From NCBI RefSeq assembly GCF_000333015.1, contig NZ_BANT01000001.1:1-32932 (forward strand): a DNA stretch of 32,932 nucleotides, written 5' to 3'. Within the stretch, counting starts at the first letter, position 1, and every line of letters starts with the position of its first letter. Positions 8,043-17,012 of this stretch are shown here, one piece after another. Source of the stretch: Gordonia hirsuta DSM 44140 = NBRC 16056. GTDB taxonomy: Bacteria; Actinomycetota; Actinomycetes; Mycobacteriales; Mycobacteriaceae. A program made the translations under genes and the position numbers. Under the pieces are notes generated by a model. That model was not told the DNA's origin. It was given only the letters and a program-made list of their open reading frames with translations, and did no database searches.

Positions 8043-9668
8043 CTACTCGCCGTCGAGCGGGTTGCCGCCCTTGGCCTGCAGCTCCAGGAGTGCCTTCTTC
8101 TCGGCGATGTGCTGGTCGTGGGCGACCTGCACATTGGTGGCCTGCTCCTCGGCGGAGTCGGCGAGCAGCGGCGAACCGGAGCCGGTCTGACCGGCGAAGC
8201 CGAGCTTGTTCATCCGCTTGGGCAGTGCCGCACCCTCGTAGGGGAGTGGGATCGGGTGCCCGTGCTCGTCCACCGGGCCCAGCGGCTGGTGGATCTCGAC
8301 GTACTCGCCGACGGCCTCGCGGCGGATGATGCCGGACTCGATGCCGTGCTCGAGGACCGCGCGGTCGCTGCGCTGCAGCGAGATTGCCCAGCGGTAGGCG
8401 ATGAAGTACACGATCGGCGGCAGAATGATCAGGCCGATACGACCTGCCCAGACCGTCGCGTTGAGCGAGATATCAAACTTCAGCGCGATGATGTCGTTGA
8501 AGCAGCTCACCGTCAGGATGATGTAGAACACCAGGGCCATGGCACCCACACCCGTGCGAACAGGAACGTCGCGAGGACGCTGCAGCAGGTTGTGCGGAGC
8601 CTTATCGCCGGTGAGCGCGGACTCGATCCACGGGTAGGCGAACAGCAGCGCGAAGATCAGGCCGATCACCGCGACGACCCAGAACACGGCTGGGATCGTG
8701 TAGTTGCCCAGGTAGAGCTCCCACGCCGGCATGAGGCGAGCAAAACCATCGGTCCACATCATGTAGATGTCCGGCTGCGAGCCGGCCGAGACCTGTGCGG
8801 CGTTGTACGGGCCGATGTTCCAGACCGCGTTGATCTGGAAGACACCCGACATCAGTGCCAGTGCACCGAAGGTGATGGCGAAGAACGCACCGCCCTTGGC
8901 TGCGAACACCGGAAGGATCCGGACACCGACGACGTTGTTCTCGGTGCGGCCGGGGCCGGGGAACTGGGTGTGCTTCTGGTACCAGACCAGCGCCAGGTGA
9001 GCGCCGATCAGCGCCAGGATGATGGCCGGGAAGATCAGCACGTGCAGGACGTACAGGCGCGGGATGATGATGTCACCCGGGAAGTCGCCGTTGAACAGGG
9101 CGAACTGGATCCAGGTGCCCACCAGCGGGATCGACAGGACGATACCGCTCATCGCGGCGCGGACGCCGGTGCCCGACAGCAGGTCGTCAGGCAGCGAGTA
9201 GCCGAAGAAGCCCTCGAACATCGCCAGCAGCAGCAGGAAGCAGCCGATGACCCAGTTGGCCTCGCGCGGCTTGCGGAACGCACCGGTGAAGAAGATGCGC
9301 GCCATATGCACGATGATCGACGCAGCGAATAGCAGTGCGGCCCAGTGGTGGATCTGGCGGACGAACAGACCGCCGCGAACCTCGAAGGACAGATCCAGGG
9401 TGGTTTCGTATGCCCGGCTCATGGTGACGCCGTTGAGGGGCAGGTACGCACCGTCGTAGGTCACATGTGCCATCGACGGATCGAAGAACATGGTGAGGTA
9501 CACGCCCGACAGCAACAGGATGATGAAGCTGTAGAGGGCGAGCTCACCGAGGAGGAACGACCAGTGGGTCGGGAAGACCTTGTTGATCTGGCGGCGTACG
9601 CCAGCGGACAGGCGGTACCGCTCGTCCATCTCCTGCGCCTGCGTGGCGACGCGGTCGGCGATCGTCAT
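8043..9668 (-). CDS. qcrB: Cytochrome bc1 complex cytochrome b subunit
   Basis: QcrB is the quinol-oxidising membrane core of the bc1 complex. The 541-residue protein has the cytochrome b fold. Heme-ligand histidines lie in [11 protein letters not shown] (His107/108), [10 protein letters not shown] (His121), YVLHVLIFP (His209) and [10 protein letters not shown] (His224). The usual PEWY quinol-site motif is replaced by the actinobacterial [10 protein letters not shown] (299-308). Eight or so hydrophobic segments are followed by a charged C-terminal tail of roughly 115 residues, again typical of actinobacteria. The ATG overlaps the qcrA stop in an ATGA, indicating translational coupling. It is the last gene of the ctaE-qcrC-qcrA-qcrB operon. 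Length agrees with M. tuberculosis QcrB (~549 aa). This subunit is the known target of imidazopyridine inhibitors in mycobacteria. Confidence 0.96.
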   Translation of the reverse strand: MTIADRVATQAQEMDERYRLSAGVRRQINKVFPTHWSFLLGELALYSFIILLLSGVYLTMFFDPSMAHVTYDGAYLPLNGVTMSRAYETTLDLSFEVRGGLFVRQIHHWAALLFAASIIVHMARIFFTGAFRKPREANWVIGCFLLLLAMFEGFFGYSLPDDLLSGTGVRAAMSGIVLSIPLVGTWIQFALFNGDFPGDIIIPRLYVLHVLIFPAIILALIGAHLALVWYQKHTQFPGPGRTENNVVGVRILPVFAAKGGAFFAITFGALALMSGVFQINAVWNIGPYNAAQVSAGSQPDIYMMWTDGFARLMPAWELYLGNYTIPAVFWVVAVIGLIFALLFAYPWIESALTGDKAPHNLLQRPRDVPVRTGVGAMALVFYIILTVSCFNDIIALKFDISLNATVWAGRIGLIILPPIVYFIAYRWAISLQRSDRAVLEHGIESGIIRREAVGEYVEIHQPLGPVDEHGHPIPLPYEGAALPKRMNKLGFAGQTGSGSPLLADSAEEQATNVQVAHDQHIAEKKALLELQAKGGNPLDGE

Positions 9669-10834
9669 GACTTACGCTCCCAGAATGCCGGTCCGACGGG
9701 TTCGATGAAATCGCCGCCGTTGATAGCGGTATTGGCGATCATGTACCCCTGATTGTTCACCGTGATCGGCAGCTGAGCCAGAGCACGCGCGGCGGGTCCG
9801 AAGACCGGCTTGGCGAACTCGAGCGCATCGAACTGCGACTGGTGGCACGGGCAGAGGATCCGGTTGGTCCGCTGCTCGTACAGAGAGGTCGGGCAACCCA
9901 GGTGGCTGCAGACCTTGGTGTAGGCGTAGTAGTCGCCGTAGTTGAAGCTCTCCTGGCCGCGGCGCTTGATCACCCGCTCCGAATCCGCAGCGCGGAGACG
10001 GATCAGCATGACCGGGTTGCGCACCGAACGCAGGCCCGAGAGAAGCTTGTGGCGGGACTCCTCGGTCTCGCCGTAGCCGTCGGAGACGCGCCACGGGAAG
10101 ACGGTCTCCATTGCACCGGCGTCGAGGTCCTCCGGCCGGACCAGTGCGACCTGGTACGGGTTGCCGGTGTCCCGGCGCAGGAAGACGGTCTCGTTCGGGT
10201 CGGTCGCCGGATTGTGGATCTGCGACCAGCCGCTCTGCCAGAGGTCGTCCTTCTTGTCGGCCCACGGGTTCTTGATGAACCCGCCGATAGCGGCGACGCC
10301 GCCGGCGAGGGTCAGCGAGCCCAGACCGAATGCTGCCGAGCCGAGGATCATCTTGCGGCGGGGCAGGGTAGAAGTCTGGAGCGCGTCGTCCAGTTCGGCG
10401 GCCAGGGTCTTCTGGTCGGCCGGCTCGGACGGGCCGTCATGGCGCTGCTGGACCGAGATCTCGGCCGGAATGAACCGCTTGGTCAGCTGGATGACGCCGA
10501 AGCCGAAGCTCAGAATGGCGACGCCGAAGGAGACACCCAGGGCCGGCGTGTAGTACGTGTACGCCCAGTAGCCGTCCTGGTTGGGCATCGTGAATTCCCA
10601 GTTGTTCCAGATGAACAGTGCGAATCCGGCGATGGCCGCCAGGCCGGAGAGAACGAACCAGAAGGCCACGACGCGCTCGGAGCGCTTTTCGGCCTTGGTC
10701 CCTTCCACCGGGTACCGCGGCTCGCGGTAGATGATCTCGACGTCGTCCAGATTGGTGCCGAGCTGGACCAATTCGTCGCGGGACATCGCGTCGAGCTGGT
10801 CGCCGGTGGGGGCGTCTTTACTCGTGGCGCTCAA
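9665..10834 (-). CDS. qcrA: Cytochrome bc1 complex Rieske iron-sulfur subunit
   Basis: QcrA passes electrons from quinol to the di-heme cytochrome c through a 2Fe-2S cluster. The 389-residue protein has the actinobacterial architecture of three transmembrane helices (two near residues ~62-130, a third after the RRK at ~165-190) before the C-terminal Rieske domain. Cluster motifs CSHLGC (~308-313) and CPCHQSQF (~328-335) are intact, giving two Cys and two His ligands. I place the start at the TTG at 10834, which overlaps the qcrC stop (TTGA), giving MSATSKDAP; a GTG at 10852 is an alternative inside qcrC. The segment [19 protein letters not shown] matches M. tuberculosis QcrA. The product is shorter at the N-terminus than the ~429-residue mycobacterial protein. 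Confidence 0.95.
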   Translation of the reverse strand: MSATSKDAPTGDQLDAMSRDELVQLGTNLDDVEIIYREPRYPVEGTKAEKRSERVVAFWFVLSGLAAIAGFALFIWNNWEFTMPNQDGYWAYTYYTPALGVSFGVAILSFGFGVIQLTKRFIPAEISVQQRHDGPSEPADQKTLAAELDDALQTSTLPRRKMILGSAAFGLGSLTLAGGVAAIGGFIKNPWADKKDDLWQSGWSQIHNPATDPNETVFLRRDTGNPYQVALVRPEDLDAGAMETVFPWRVSDGYGETEESRHKLLSGLRSVRNPVMLIRLRAADSERVIKRRGQESFNYGDYYAYTKVCSHLGCPTSLYEQRTNRILCPCHQSQFDALEFAKPVFGPAARALAQLPITVNNQGYMIANTAINGGDFIEPVGPAFWERKS

Positions 10835-11772
10835 TTTCGTGATCCAATCCACATCGCACCGGCAACGATCAGGGTTATCCCGACGACCCACATGACCACG
10901 CCTTCGGAGGCGGGACCGAAGCCGCCGAGGCTGAAGCCACCGATCGGGTTCGAGGTGTCGGCGTAACGGACGAAGCCGATGATGTCCTTCTTTTCTTCGA
11001 CAGACAGCTGGCGGTTCGAGAACTTAGGCATGTTCTGCGGACCGGTCAGCATAGCGGTGTAGAGCTGCTGCTCGTTGACATCGGTCAACGCGGGAGCGAA
11101 CTTACCGCTGGAGAGAGCGCCGCCACGACCGGTGAAGTTGTGGCAGGACGCGCAGTTGAGACGGAACAGCTCCGAGCCGCGGCCCAGGTCGTCGCCGCGC
11201 AGCGAGGCGTAGGCCAGCAGCGGAAGGCCGGTCTTTTCGTCGCGCTCGATCTCGCCGTTCTTGTCGGTCTCGTACATCACCCGGGGACCGCCGCCCATCG
11301 CCTGGATGTAGGCGCCGAGCTGGTCGATCTGTGCCTGGCTGAACTTCTCGGTCGCCCGCTCGACCTGTGCCTCGCCGCGGGCGGCGGGCATGCGGCCGGT
11401 GGAGACCTGGAAGTACACGGACGCGTCGCCGACACCCAGGAGGGTCGGACCGCGGTCGGGCACACCTTCGAGGTTGAGGCCGTGGCAGGTGACGCACGAG
11501 GTCTCGTAGAGCTGCTTGCCGGCGGCCACCAGCTCGGCGCTGTTGGCGTCGGCGGTGGCGACCTGAGGCTTCGGCGAGAGCAGGCCGGCCAACAGGCCGG
11601 TGGCTACGAGGCCGAACAGCAGGAAGGCGGTAGCGCCGGCACGGCGACGGAGCTTACGGCGCGACTTCGCGCGGCGGGCGTCCGACTTGGCCGGGCCAGC
11701 GCTTGTGACGCGCTCTGCGGAGGCGTCGTCGCCGTCGAGCGGCTGCGACGAACTCGGTGGAGATGATCTCAT
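10831..11772 (-). CDS. qcrC: Cytochrome bc1 complex di-heme cytochrome c subunit
   Basis: QcrC is the membrane-anchored di-heme cytochrome c that in actinobacteria hands electrons directly to CuA of the oxidase, replacing soluble cytochrome c. The 313-residue product has a basic cytoplasmic N-terminus (residues ~30-45), one helix at ~47-66, two heme-binding CXXCH motifs (CVTCH 93-97 and CASCH 207-211), candidate axial Met residues in GRMPA and NMPKF, and a C-terminal anchor at ~287-308. AGAGAG lies about eight bases upstream of the ATG. It starts 49 bases after ctaE and overlaps qcrA by four bases. It is somewhat longer than mycobacterial QcrC (~280 aa) because of a Ser/Asp-rich N-terminal extension. 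Confidence 0.96.
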   Translation of the reverse strand: MRSSPPSSSQPLDGDDASAERVTSAGPAKSDARRAKSRRKLRRRAGATAFLLFGLVATGLLAGLLSPKPQVATADANSAELVAAGKQLYETSCVTCHGLNLEGVPDRGPTLLGVGDASVYFQVSTGRMPAARGEAQVERATEKFSQAQIDQLGAYIQAMGGGPRVMYETDKNGEIERDEKTGLPLLAYASLRGDDLGRGSELFRLNCASCHNFTGRGGALSSGKFAPALTDVNEQQLYTAMLTGPQNMPKFSNRQLSVEEKKDIIGFVRYADTSNPIGGFSLGGFGPASEGVVMWVVGITLIVAGAMWIGSRN

Positions 11773-11821
11773 CGGTTTCTCTCTACTAAGCGTTGGGGAC
11801 TGGTCAGCGGTGCCGCTGCTG

Positions 11822-12430
11822 CTACTGCAGGAAGTAGATGATGGCGAACAGGGCGATCCAGACGACGTCGACGAAGTGCCAGTAGTAGGACACCACGATC
11901 GCGGCGGTCGCCTGGGCGGGGGTGAACTTCGACAGCCGGGTTCGGATCAGCAGGAGAACGAAGGCCACGAGGCCGCCGATCACGTGCAGACCGTGGAAGC
12001 CGGTTGCCATGAAGAACGCCGAGCCGTAGGCCGAGGAGGACAGGGTGACGCCCTCGTTGACCATCATCACGTACTCGGTGATCTGTCCGGCGACGAAGAA
12101 GGTGCCCATGGCCAGGGTGAGGGTGTACCAGCGGCGCAGGCCGTACACGTCACCCCGCTCAGCGGCGAAGACGCCGATCTGACAGGTCACCGAACTGAGG
12201 ATCAGCACGAGCGTCACCGGAATGGCCAGAGCCAGATTCAGGTGAGCAGGCGGCTGAGGCCACTCGTCGGAGTTGGCCCGTGCGACGAAGTACATCGCAA
12301 ACAGGCCAGCAAAGAACATCAATTCGCTCGACAACCACACGATGGTGCCGACGCTGACCATGTTCGGACGGTTCAGCGAGTGCACACGCGAGGTGATGGC
12401 GGTTCCTGGGGTACCCACGGCGCTAGTCAC
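11822..12430 (-). CDS. ctaE: Cytochrome c oxidase subunit III
   Basis: Subunit III of the aa3 oxidase, 202 residues, with five predicted transmembrane helices. I use the GTG at 12430, which yields [20 protein letters not shown], virtually the same N-terminus as M. tuberculosis CtaE (Rv2193, ~203 aa). The open frame extends upstream to 12802 but has no coding character there. Family landmarks are [33 protein letters not shown] and [15 protein letters not shown], with the conserved Glu in the first helix. No Shine-Dalgarno sequence is visible. A weak CATACT element ends seven bases before the GTG, so a leaderless transcript is possible but less convincing than for other genes here. It leads the operon ctaE-qcrC-qcrA-qcrB. 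Confidence 0.95.
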   Translation of the reverse strand: MTSAVGTPGTAITSRVHSLNRPNMVSVGTIVWLSSELMFFAGLFAMYFVARANSDEWPQPPAHLNLALAIPVTLVLILSSVTCQIGVFAAERGDVYGLRRWYTLTLAMGTFFVAGQITEYVMMVNEGVTLSSSAYGSAFFMATGFHGLHVIGGLVAFVLLLIRTRLSKFTPAQATAAIVVSYYWHFVDVVWIALFAIIYFLQ

Positions 12431-12671
12431 AAGAGAAGTATGACGGTTCGTAGTACGACGTGGCCACTCGGGTCCGAAATTGATTGGAAATAGTTGCTTC
12501 ACTGCAGGTCTGAGCGTTTGCTGAGAAGGCTGTTCGGCGTGTCTTGGCCCACCGAAGGCGATCCTGTGTCGCTCGGCCCGGCCGCTTTGGCTCCATTCGG
12601 GCTCGGTAGACAGTTGCGGAACACTGGAGGGCGGGTAGGGAAGGTCGGAAAGCATGGTGTGTAAGGAGTGA
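12431..12671. promoter_or_regulatory. Divergent promoter region between ctaE and the gene at 12672
   Basis: This 241-base gap must hold promoters for both the respiratory operon and the trpD unit. CGTAGTAC at 12449-12456 (GTACTACG on the ctaE strand, 19 bases before its start) repeats the 8-mer found in the palindromes upstream of ctaC (4235-4242). No gene is visible. Confidence 0.4.
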
Positions 12672-13085
12672 ATGGTGAGGCGAGTGTGGCGCAAGCGGCG
12701 CGGCCCTGTTCGTGATGCCGCGGCCGAATTGGAGTGCAGTCGGCTGCTGGTGGACTGTGCCGACGAGACGGCGGCGGTGTCGGCGGTCCTGGGTGGAGCC
12801 ACTCTGCCGGCGCAGGGGCAGTTTCTGCTCCGGCACCTGATCTTCCTGCCTCCGCATAGCGTGGGACAGGTACGCGCGCGACTGGGCAGTGACGGCTATG
12901 TGGATGCGCCGCCGCTGCCGGAGGAATCGTCGGCCCCGGCCGGGCTGGTCGGACTCGCCGTGGCCCGGAGCATGCGGATCGACGCGCAGAGTGTGGCCCA
13001 AGAGCTCGCGGTGGTCAGTTCGATGACGACGCGGGCAGGCGGGCGCTTCGGCACGTGGGCTGTGCTCGCTACGCTTGCGGAGTGA
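12672..13085 (+). CDS. Conserved-looking protein of unknown function, coupled to trpD
   Basis: I do not recognise this 137-residue protein. It begins [13 protein letters not shown], a strongly basic N-terminus, followed by an apparently globular alpha/beta region ([48 protein letters not shown]) and a helical C-terminal part. There is no signal peptide or convincing membrane helix. AAGGAG lies six bases before the ATG. Its stop overlaps the GTG start of trpD in a GTGA, implying co-translation. The shape of the middle part, a short strand, two helices and then a residue pattern ending in a conserved-looking DGY, could be a small ACT- or ferredoxin-like fold, but that is speculation. The coupling suggests a role near tryptophan synthesis or simply shared expression. 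Confidence 0.65.
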   Translation: MVRRVWRKRRGPVRDAAAELECSRLLVDCADETAAVSAVLGGATLPAQGQFLLRHLIFLPPHSVGQVRARLGSDGYVDAPPLPEESSAPAGLVGLAVARSMRIDAQSVAQELAVVSSMTTRAGGRFGTWAVLATLAE

Positions 13086-14161
13086 CTTCGCCGCAGAACA
13101 CTCCGACGTCCTCCTCCTTCACCTGGCCCCAGATCATCGGGAAGGTGACCGACGGCTTCGACCTGTCCGTAGAGGAAGCCGCCTGGGCGATGAGCGAGAT
13201 CATGTCCGATGCGGCCACCGGCGCCCAGATCGCGGCCTTCGGGGTCGGAGTCAAGATGAAAGGCGCCGCCCCGGCCGAGCTGCGCGGGCTGGCCGAGACG
13301 ATGCTCACGCTGGCCAATCGGGTGGAGACCGACGTGACGGCGATCGATATCGTCGGCACCGGTGGAGACCGCTCGCACACGGTGAACATCTCGACGATGA
13401 CGTCGATCGTGGTGGCAGCGGCCGGTGTGCCGGTGATCAAACACGGCAACCGCGCGGCGTCGTCCAAGAGCGGGGGTGCCGACGTCCTCGAAGCGCTCGG
13501 GGTGGCCATCGACCTGGGCCCCGAGGCGGTGGCCCGGTGTCTGGACGAGATCGGCATCGGGTTCTGCTTCGCGCCGGTGTTTCATCCGGCCTTCCGGTTC
13601 GCCGGCCCGGCACGGCGCGATATCGGTGTGCCGACGGTGTTCAACGTCCTGGGCCCGCTGACCAATCCGGCGTTGCCCTCGGCGGGGCTGATCGGTTGTG
13701 CCTTCGACGATCTGGCGGCGACGCTGGCGCAGACCTTCGCCGAACGCGGCAACCGCGTGCTGGTGGTCCGCGGCGACGACGGTCTGGACGAGCTGACCAC
13801 CACGACGACCTCGACGGTGTGGCAGGTCTTCGACGGCCGAGTGACCTCGTTGACCGTGGATCCGCGCGATCTGGGGCTGGAGCTGGTGGAGCTGTCTGCG
13901 CTGCAGGGCGGCGACGCCGCGGTCAATGCGCAGATCGCTCGTGATCTGTTCGCCGGTGTCGGTGGTCCGGTCCGCGATGCGGTGGCTCTCAATGCCGCAG
14001 CGGCGCTGGTGGCCTTCAAACAGGACCGCGCCTACACACAGCCGGAGTTCGTCGAGGCGCTGGGCGCAGCACTGAAACGGGTCGCCCAGACGCTGGATTC
14101 GGGTGCCGCGGCCGCCAAGCTGGCGGACTGGGCGGCCTTGAGTACGCAGCTGGCGCGCTGA
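13082..14161 (+). CDS. trpD: Anthranilate phosphoribosyltransferase
   Basis: TrpD joins anthranilate and PRPP to give phosphoribosyl-anthranilate, the second step of tryptophan synthesis. The 359-residue protein contains the PRPP-binding GTGGD (92-96), NIST (102-105), KHGNRAASSKSGGADVLE (120-137), and the metal-binding DDGLDE segment later in the chain. The glycosyltransferase 3 N-terminal helical domain occupies ~1-80. I start at the GTG at 13082, giving [19 protein letters not shown]; an upstream ATG at 13055 lies within the preceding gene. The GTG overlaps the upstream stop by four bases, so initiation probably depends on translational coupling. No other trp gene is adjacent, as is also the case for M. 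tuberculosis trpD (Rv2192c) beside ctaE. Confidence 0.95.
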   Translation: MTSPQNTPTSSSFTWPQIIGKVTDGFDLSVEEAAWAMSEIMSDAATGAQIAAFGVGVKMKGAAPAELRGLAETMLTLANRVETDVTAIDIVGTGGDRSHTVNISTMTSIVVAAAGVPVIKHGNRAASSKSGGADVLEALGVAIDLGPEAVARCLDEIGIGFCFAPVFHPAFRFAGPARRDIGVPTVFNVLGPLTNPALPSAGLIGCAFDDLAATLAQTFAERGNRVLVVRGDDGLDELTTTTTSTVWQVFDGRVTSLTVDPRDLGLELVELSALQGGDAAVNAQIARDLFAGVGGPVRDAVALNAAAALVAFKQDRAYTQPEFVEALGAALKRVAQTLDSGAAAAKLADWAALSTQLAR

Positions 14162-14198
14162 ATCACTGCGAGCGGGGAGTAACGGGGCAGCGGAGGTA

Positions 14199-14477
14199 TC
14201 AGTCTTCGCCGATGGAGAAGCCGCCCTCGACCTCGGAGCTGGAGTAGCTGCGGAAGGCGATGTGGGTGGCGCTGCTCTTGACCCCGGGGATCCGGTTGAT
14301 CTGGCCGGTCACCACCGTGGCGATCTGGTCGTGATCACGCACTCGGACCTTGGCGATGAGGTCGACGTCGCCGGCGCAGGAGTACACCTCGGTGACACCG
14401 GGGATATCGGCGACGGCCTGGGCGGTCTCCGGGATCTGGTGGATATCGGCTCCGATGAGGACGATGGCGGTGATCAT
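14199..14477 (-). CDS. Stand-alone Lrp/AsnC ligand-binding (RAM) domain protein
   Basis: This 92-residue protein consists only of the effector-binding domain of Lrp/AsnC regulators, with no helix-turn-helix. The pattern MITAIVLIGADIHQIPET, then IPGVTEVYSCAGDVDLIAKV and INRIPGVKSSATHIAF is the classical RAM fold in which amino acids bind at a dimer interface. Stand-alone RAM proteins are known in actinobacteria and may act by pairing with full-length Lrp proteins or as small-molecule sensors. The ATG overlaps the stop of the upstream nuclease gene in ATGA, so the two are co-expressed. A ligand cannot be inferred. The position beside trpD makes an amino acid attractive, but they are convergent, not co-transcribed. 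Confidence 0.85.
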   Translation of the reverse strand: MITAIVLIGADIHQIPETAQAVADIPGVTEVYSCAGDVDLIAKVRVRDHDQIATVVTGQINRIPGVKSSATHIAFRSYSSSEVEGGFSIGED

Positions 14478-16273
14478 GCTCCGAGCCTAACGTCCGTGGC
14501 GGCCGCGGTCTCCCGGGCCGCGCGGGCGGTCTCGGCGAAATCCAGCCGCCACAGCGCGGTGCCGGTCGGCGTCGACAATTCGCCACTGCACGCGACCAGC
14601 CGGGTACCGGGCTCATCGATCCAACGGGCGATGAGCCCCAGCTCCTCGGCAGGCGCCCCGGCCAGTGGACCGGAGGCCGGTGACGGCGCCGGGATCGACT
14701 GCGCGCCGGCGATGACGACGTCGACCACCGCCATCGGGGCCGCGCCGCGCACTGCCACACCGGCCCCGGCCAGCCGGCCGTGCCGGATGACGGCCAATTC
14801 CCAGCCGCCGTCGACGCCGGGCCGGGCCAGCACCAGCTCCTCGAGGGCGGCGATCGCAGCCAGGCGCTGACAATTCGCCAGCGCTTCGATGGTGGCGGCC
14901 AGCCGGTCGCGGGCGCGCGCGGCGGACTCGAACCGGCGCGCCTGCACCAGTGCGGTCAGCCGCGTCGTCAGTGCGTCGAGCAGCCGGGCCGATCGTCCCA
15001 GGATCAGGTCGTGGACGGCCTGTACCCGGGGGAGATAGTCCGGCAGGGTCTGCGGCCGGTCGCTGGCGGCGCGGCAGACCCCGGGAACGGCGGCGACCAG
15101 CGGGTCGGGCAGTGCGGCGGCGGTCGACTCTCCCGGACAGTAGTGATGATCCGCCCCGGCCGGCAGCCCCGTGCAGGTGCGCAACCCGGCCGCACCGGAC
15201 AGGACGTCGGCGATATCGGCGGCCACGGCGCGATTGCGCACCGGGCCCACGCTGACCGGCCCCGGTGTGCGGCTGACCTTCAGGCGGGGGAAGCGCTCGG
15301 TGGTCAGCACGATCCACCAGCCGGCTTGCGCATTGCGTGATCGCCGGTTGTATCCGGGTTTGTGGACGGCCAGCAGCGTCAGCTCGCGCACACCCGCCTC
15401 CAGGGCATGGGCGCATTCGATGTGTTCGACCCGTGCGGCCAGGGCCACCATCTCGGCCATCCGGGTCCGGGTGTCCGAGCCGTTGAAGTAGCCGCTGACA
15501 CGGCGGTGCAGATCGACGGCGGTGCCGATATAGAGGACCTCGTCGCCGGGGCCGCGGAACAGGTAGACGCCCGGACGGTGCGGCAGCCCGTCGGCCAGCG
15601 AGCGTTTCGCCCGCTGCGCGGCGCTCGCGCGAGGAAGGTACTGGGTCAGCTCGCGGTAGGTGTGCACCCCCTGGTTGCCCACACGCTCGAGCAGACGGTG
15701 GAAGACGTCGACGGTCGCGCGGGCGTCGTCGAGGGCGCGGTGGGTCGGTTTGACGGCGACGTCGAACAACTCGGCCAGGGCGCTGAGCTTGACCGTCGGC
15801 GCCTCCTGCTGGCTCAGGATCCGGCGGGCCATCACCACGGTGCACAGGTGTGCGGGAAACGGCCAGGCCAGCTGCTGCCGCTCGGCGGCGCGCCGCAGGA
15901 AGCCGAGATCGAACCGGGCGTTGTGGGCCACCAGGATCGCGCCGCGCGCGAACTCGAAGAACGCCGGCAGTACTTCTTCGATCCGCGGGGCGTCGTGCAC
16001 CATCGCCGTGGTGATCCCGGTCAGGGAGACGATCTGCGGGGGAATGGGCCGGCCCGGATCGACGAGGGTGGCGAACTCGCCCAGGACCTGGCCGCCGCGG
16101 ATCTTGACCGCACCGATCTCGGTGATCGCGTCCTGCTGAGCACTGCCACCGGTGGTCTCCAGGTCGACGACGACCAACGTGGTGTCGAAGAGTGCGTCGG
16201 TGGCGAAGGCCTCGTCGTCGGGCAGGTCGGCGAAGCTCAGCTGCTGCGCGTCCAAATCGGTGCGGGTGGCCAT
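14474..16273 (-). CDS. DnaQ-like DEDDh 3'-5' exonuclease fused to UvrC-like GIY-YIG domain
   Basis: The 599-residue protein joins two nuclease modules. Residues ~30-195 are a DEDDh exonuclease: DLETTG with Asp37/Glu39, VAHNARFDLGFL, and HRALDDARAT with the catalytic His and Asp. Residues ~225-310 are a GIY-YIG domain like the N-terminus of UvrC/Cho: PGVYLFRGPGDEVLYIG followed by DLHRRVSGYF. The C-terminal ~290 residues, with a CTGLPAGADHHYCPGES segment, resemble the rest of the Cho/UvrC-like part; a true UvrC RNase H-like endonuclease domain is not obvious. This matches M. tuberculosis Rv2191 in type and place. It probably acts in DNA repair or DNA-end processing, unproven. I chose the ATG at 16273, seven bases after a TAGCGT -10 box, implying a leaderless mRNA. 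Confidence 0.85.
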   Translation of the reverse strand: MATRTDLDAQQLSFADLPDDEAFATDALFDTTLVVVDLETTGGSAQQDAITEIGAVKIRGGQVLGEFATLVDPGRPIPPQIVSLTGITTAMVHDAPRIEEVLPAFFEFARGAILVAHNARFDLGFLRRAAERQQLAWPFPAHLCTVVMARRILSQQEAPTVKLSALAELFDVAVKPTHRALDDARATVDVFHRLLERVGNQGVHTYRELTQYLPRASAAQRAKRSLADGLPHRPGVYLFRGPGDEVLYIGTAVDLHRRVSGYFNGSDTRTRMAEMVALAARVEHIECAHALEAGVRELTLLAVHKPGYNRRSRNAQAGWWIVLTTERFPRLKVSRTPGPVSVGPVRNRAVAADIADVLSGAAGLRTCTGLPAGADHHYCPGESTAAALPDPLVAAVPGVCRAASDRPQTLPDYLPRVQAVHDLILGRSARLLDALTTRLTALVQARRFESAARARDRLAATIEALANCQRLAAIAALEELVLARPGVDGGWELAVIRHGRLAGAGVAVRGAAPMAVVDVVIAGAQSIPAPSPASGPLAGAPAEELGLIARWIDEPGTRLVACSGELSTPTGTALWRLDFAETARAARETAAATDVRLGA

Positions 16274-16280
16274 GGACCGG

Positions 16281-16286
16281 ACGCTA
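16281..16286 (-). promoter_or_regulatory. Likely -10 box of a leaderless nuclease transcript
   Basis: On the minus strand TAGCGT (TANNNT) is followed by seven bases and then the ATG at 16273. No Shine-Dalgarno sequence exists for this start. Confidence 0.45.
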
Positions 16287-16466
16287 TCGCGACCCCCCGA
16301 CAGAACCGGGCAGCCCGGCGCCGCCGGCCCGGCGCCCCGCATTTATGTCGGAGGTCCTCCCTAACCTCGATCCGAGGTCGAGGCTTGTGCTCCGGCCTCG
16401 GCGTGTCGGAACGCCGTGGAAACAGCCTGAAACACAACCCGATCCAACACTGAGAGGTAGATCACA

Positions 16467-16730
16467 ATGAAAATTGGCTGCGCCACCTGCCCGGCCCGCA
16501 ACCGGGCCTGCGACGGATGCGTGATGCAGGTGCTGTTCTCGCCCTCGACCAGGGACTTCGGTCCCGATGGCGCCGAGTGCGGGTCCGACCCGGAGATGTT
16601 CGAGGCGCTCGATGTGTTCACCGCCACAGCACTGATTTCCCCCGCCGCGGCACGGGCCGCCAAAGCCGGGATCGATGCAGGTCAGTCGGATATCTCCGGG
16701 ATCTCGGGGAGGCGACTGAAAGCCGTGTGA
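16467..16730 (+). CDS. Small cysteine-rich protein of unknown function
   Basis: The 87-residue product starts MKIGCATCPARNRACDGCVM, giving four cysteines as C-x2-C-x6-C-x2-C in the first 18 residues, a likely zinc or iron-sulfur knuckle. One further cysteine follows (AECGSD). The rest has a helix-rich segment (ALDVFTATALISPAAARAAK) and a polar tail. AGAGGTAG lies about seven bases upstream of the ATG. I recall similar small CxxC proteins in other actinobacteria next to NlpC/P60 genes, without a function. The upstream gap (16274-16466) is a divergent promoter region with two short palindromes, GGAGGTCCTCC and CCTCGATCCGAGG, but no gene. It lies just before the c-di-AMP riboswitch and may be transcribed through it. 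Confidence 0.75.
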   Translation: MKIGCATCPARNRACDGCVMQVLFSPSTRDFGPDGAECGSDPEMFEALDVFTATALISPAAARAAKAGIDAGQSDISGISGRRLKAV

Positions 16731-16848
16731 AAACCGGAAATGCCGCTCCGGGTCGTCGGTTCGGTGGACATCGGCCCCACGGGTTTCGTAATCTTTCTGA
16801 GACCTTCCGAGATGAGGTCCCCAAACCTGGGGGTTTCGGGGAGGTCAC

Positions 16849-17012
16849 CGCCTAATCGCTCCACTGTCGCAGCGGAGTGAATCGGGGACCCACTTACTTC
16901 CCTGCGCCGCGGCCGACGAGGCCGTGTCACGGGGATCGGGGTGAATCGCGGGAGACCGCGTAGGGCCATCTCTTCCGGCCCGAACCCGACAGCTAACCCG
17001 GTCGGCGGTCAG
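16849..17012 (+). promoter_or_regulatory. c-di-AMP riboswitch (ydaO/yuaA class)
   Basis: The 308-base leader before the NlpC/P60 gene contains the conserved blocks of the ydaO-yuaA riboswitch in order: CTAATCGCTCC (16852-16862), GCGGAG and CGGGGACCCA (16883-16892), GGGGTGAATCGCGG (16938-16951), TAGGGCCATCTCTTCCG (16961-16977) and the hallmark CGAACCCGACAGCTAACCC (16981-16999). The class binds cyclic di-AMP and, in actinobacteria, is known upstream of cell-wall hydrolase genes. In Gram-positive examples ligand binding lowers expression. The ribosome-binding site AAGGAGAA lies directly after the aptamer, so control could act on translation or by termination. The aptamer ends are estimates by eye. 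Confidence 0.88.

Noticed and set aside
7410..9332. A 640-codon plus-strand open frame across the IS remnant and qcrB
   Set aside because: It is antisense to qcrB over most of its length and has no recognisable content.
10831..10891. Longer qcrA starting at 10891 inside qcrC
   Set aside because: The extra 19 residues are qcrC antiphase sequence rich in Arg/Asp/Cys; the TTG overlapping the qcrC stop gives a better N-terminus.
16819..16832. CCCCAAACCTGGGG hairpin as a terminator before the riboswitch
   Set aside because: The stem is only four base pairs without a T-run, too weak to claim.
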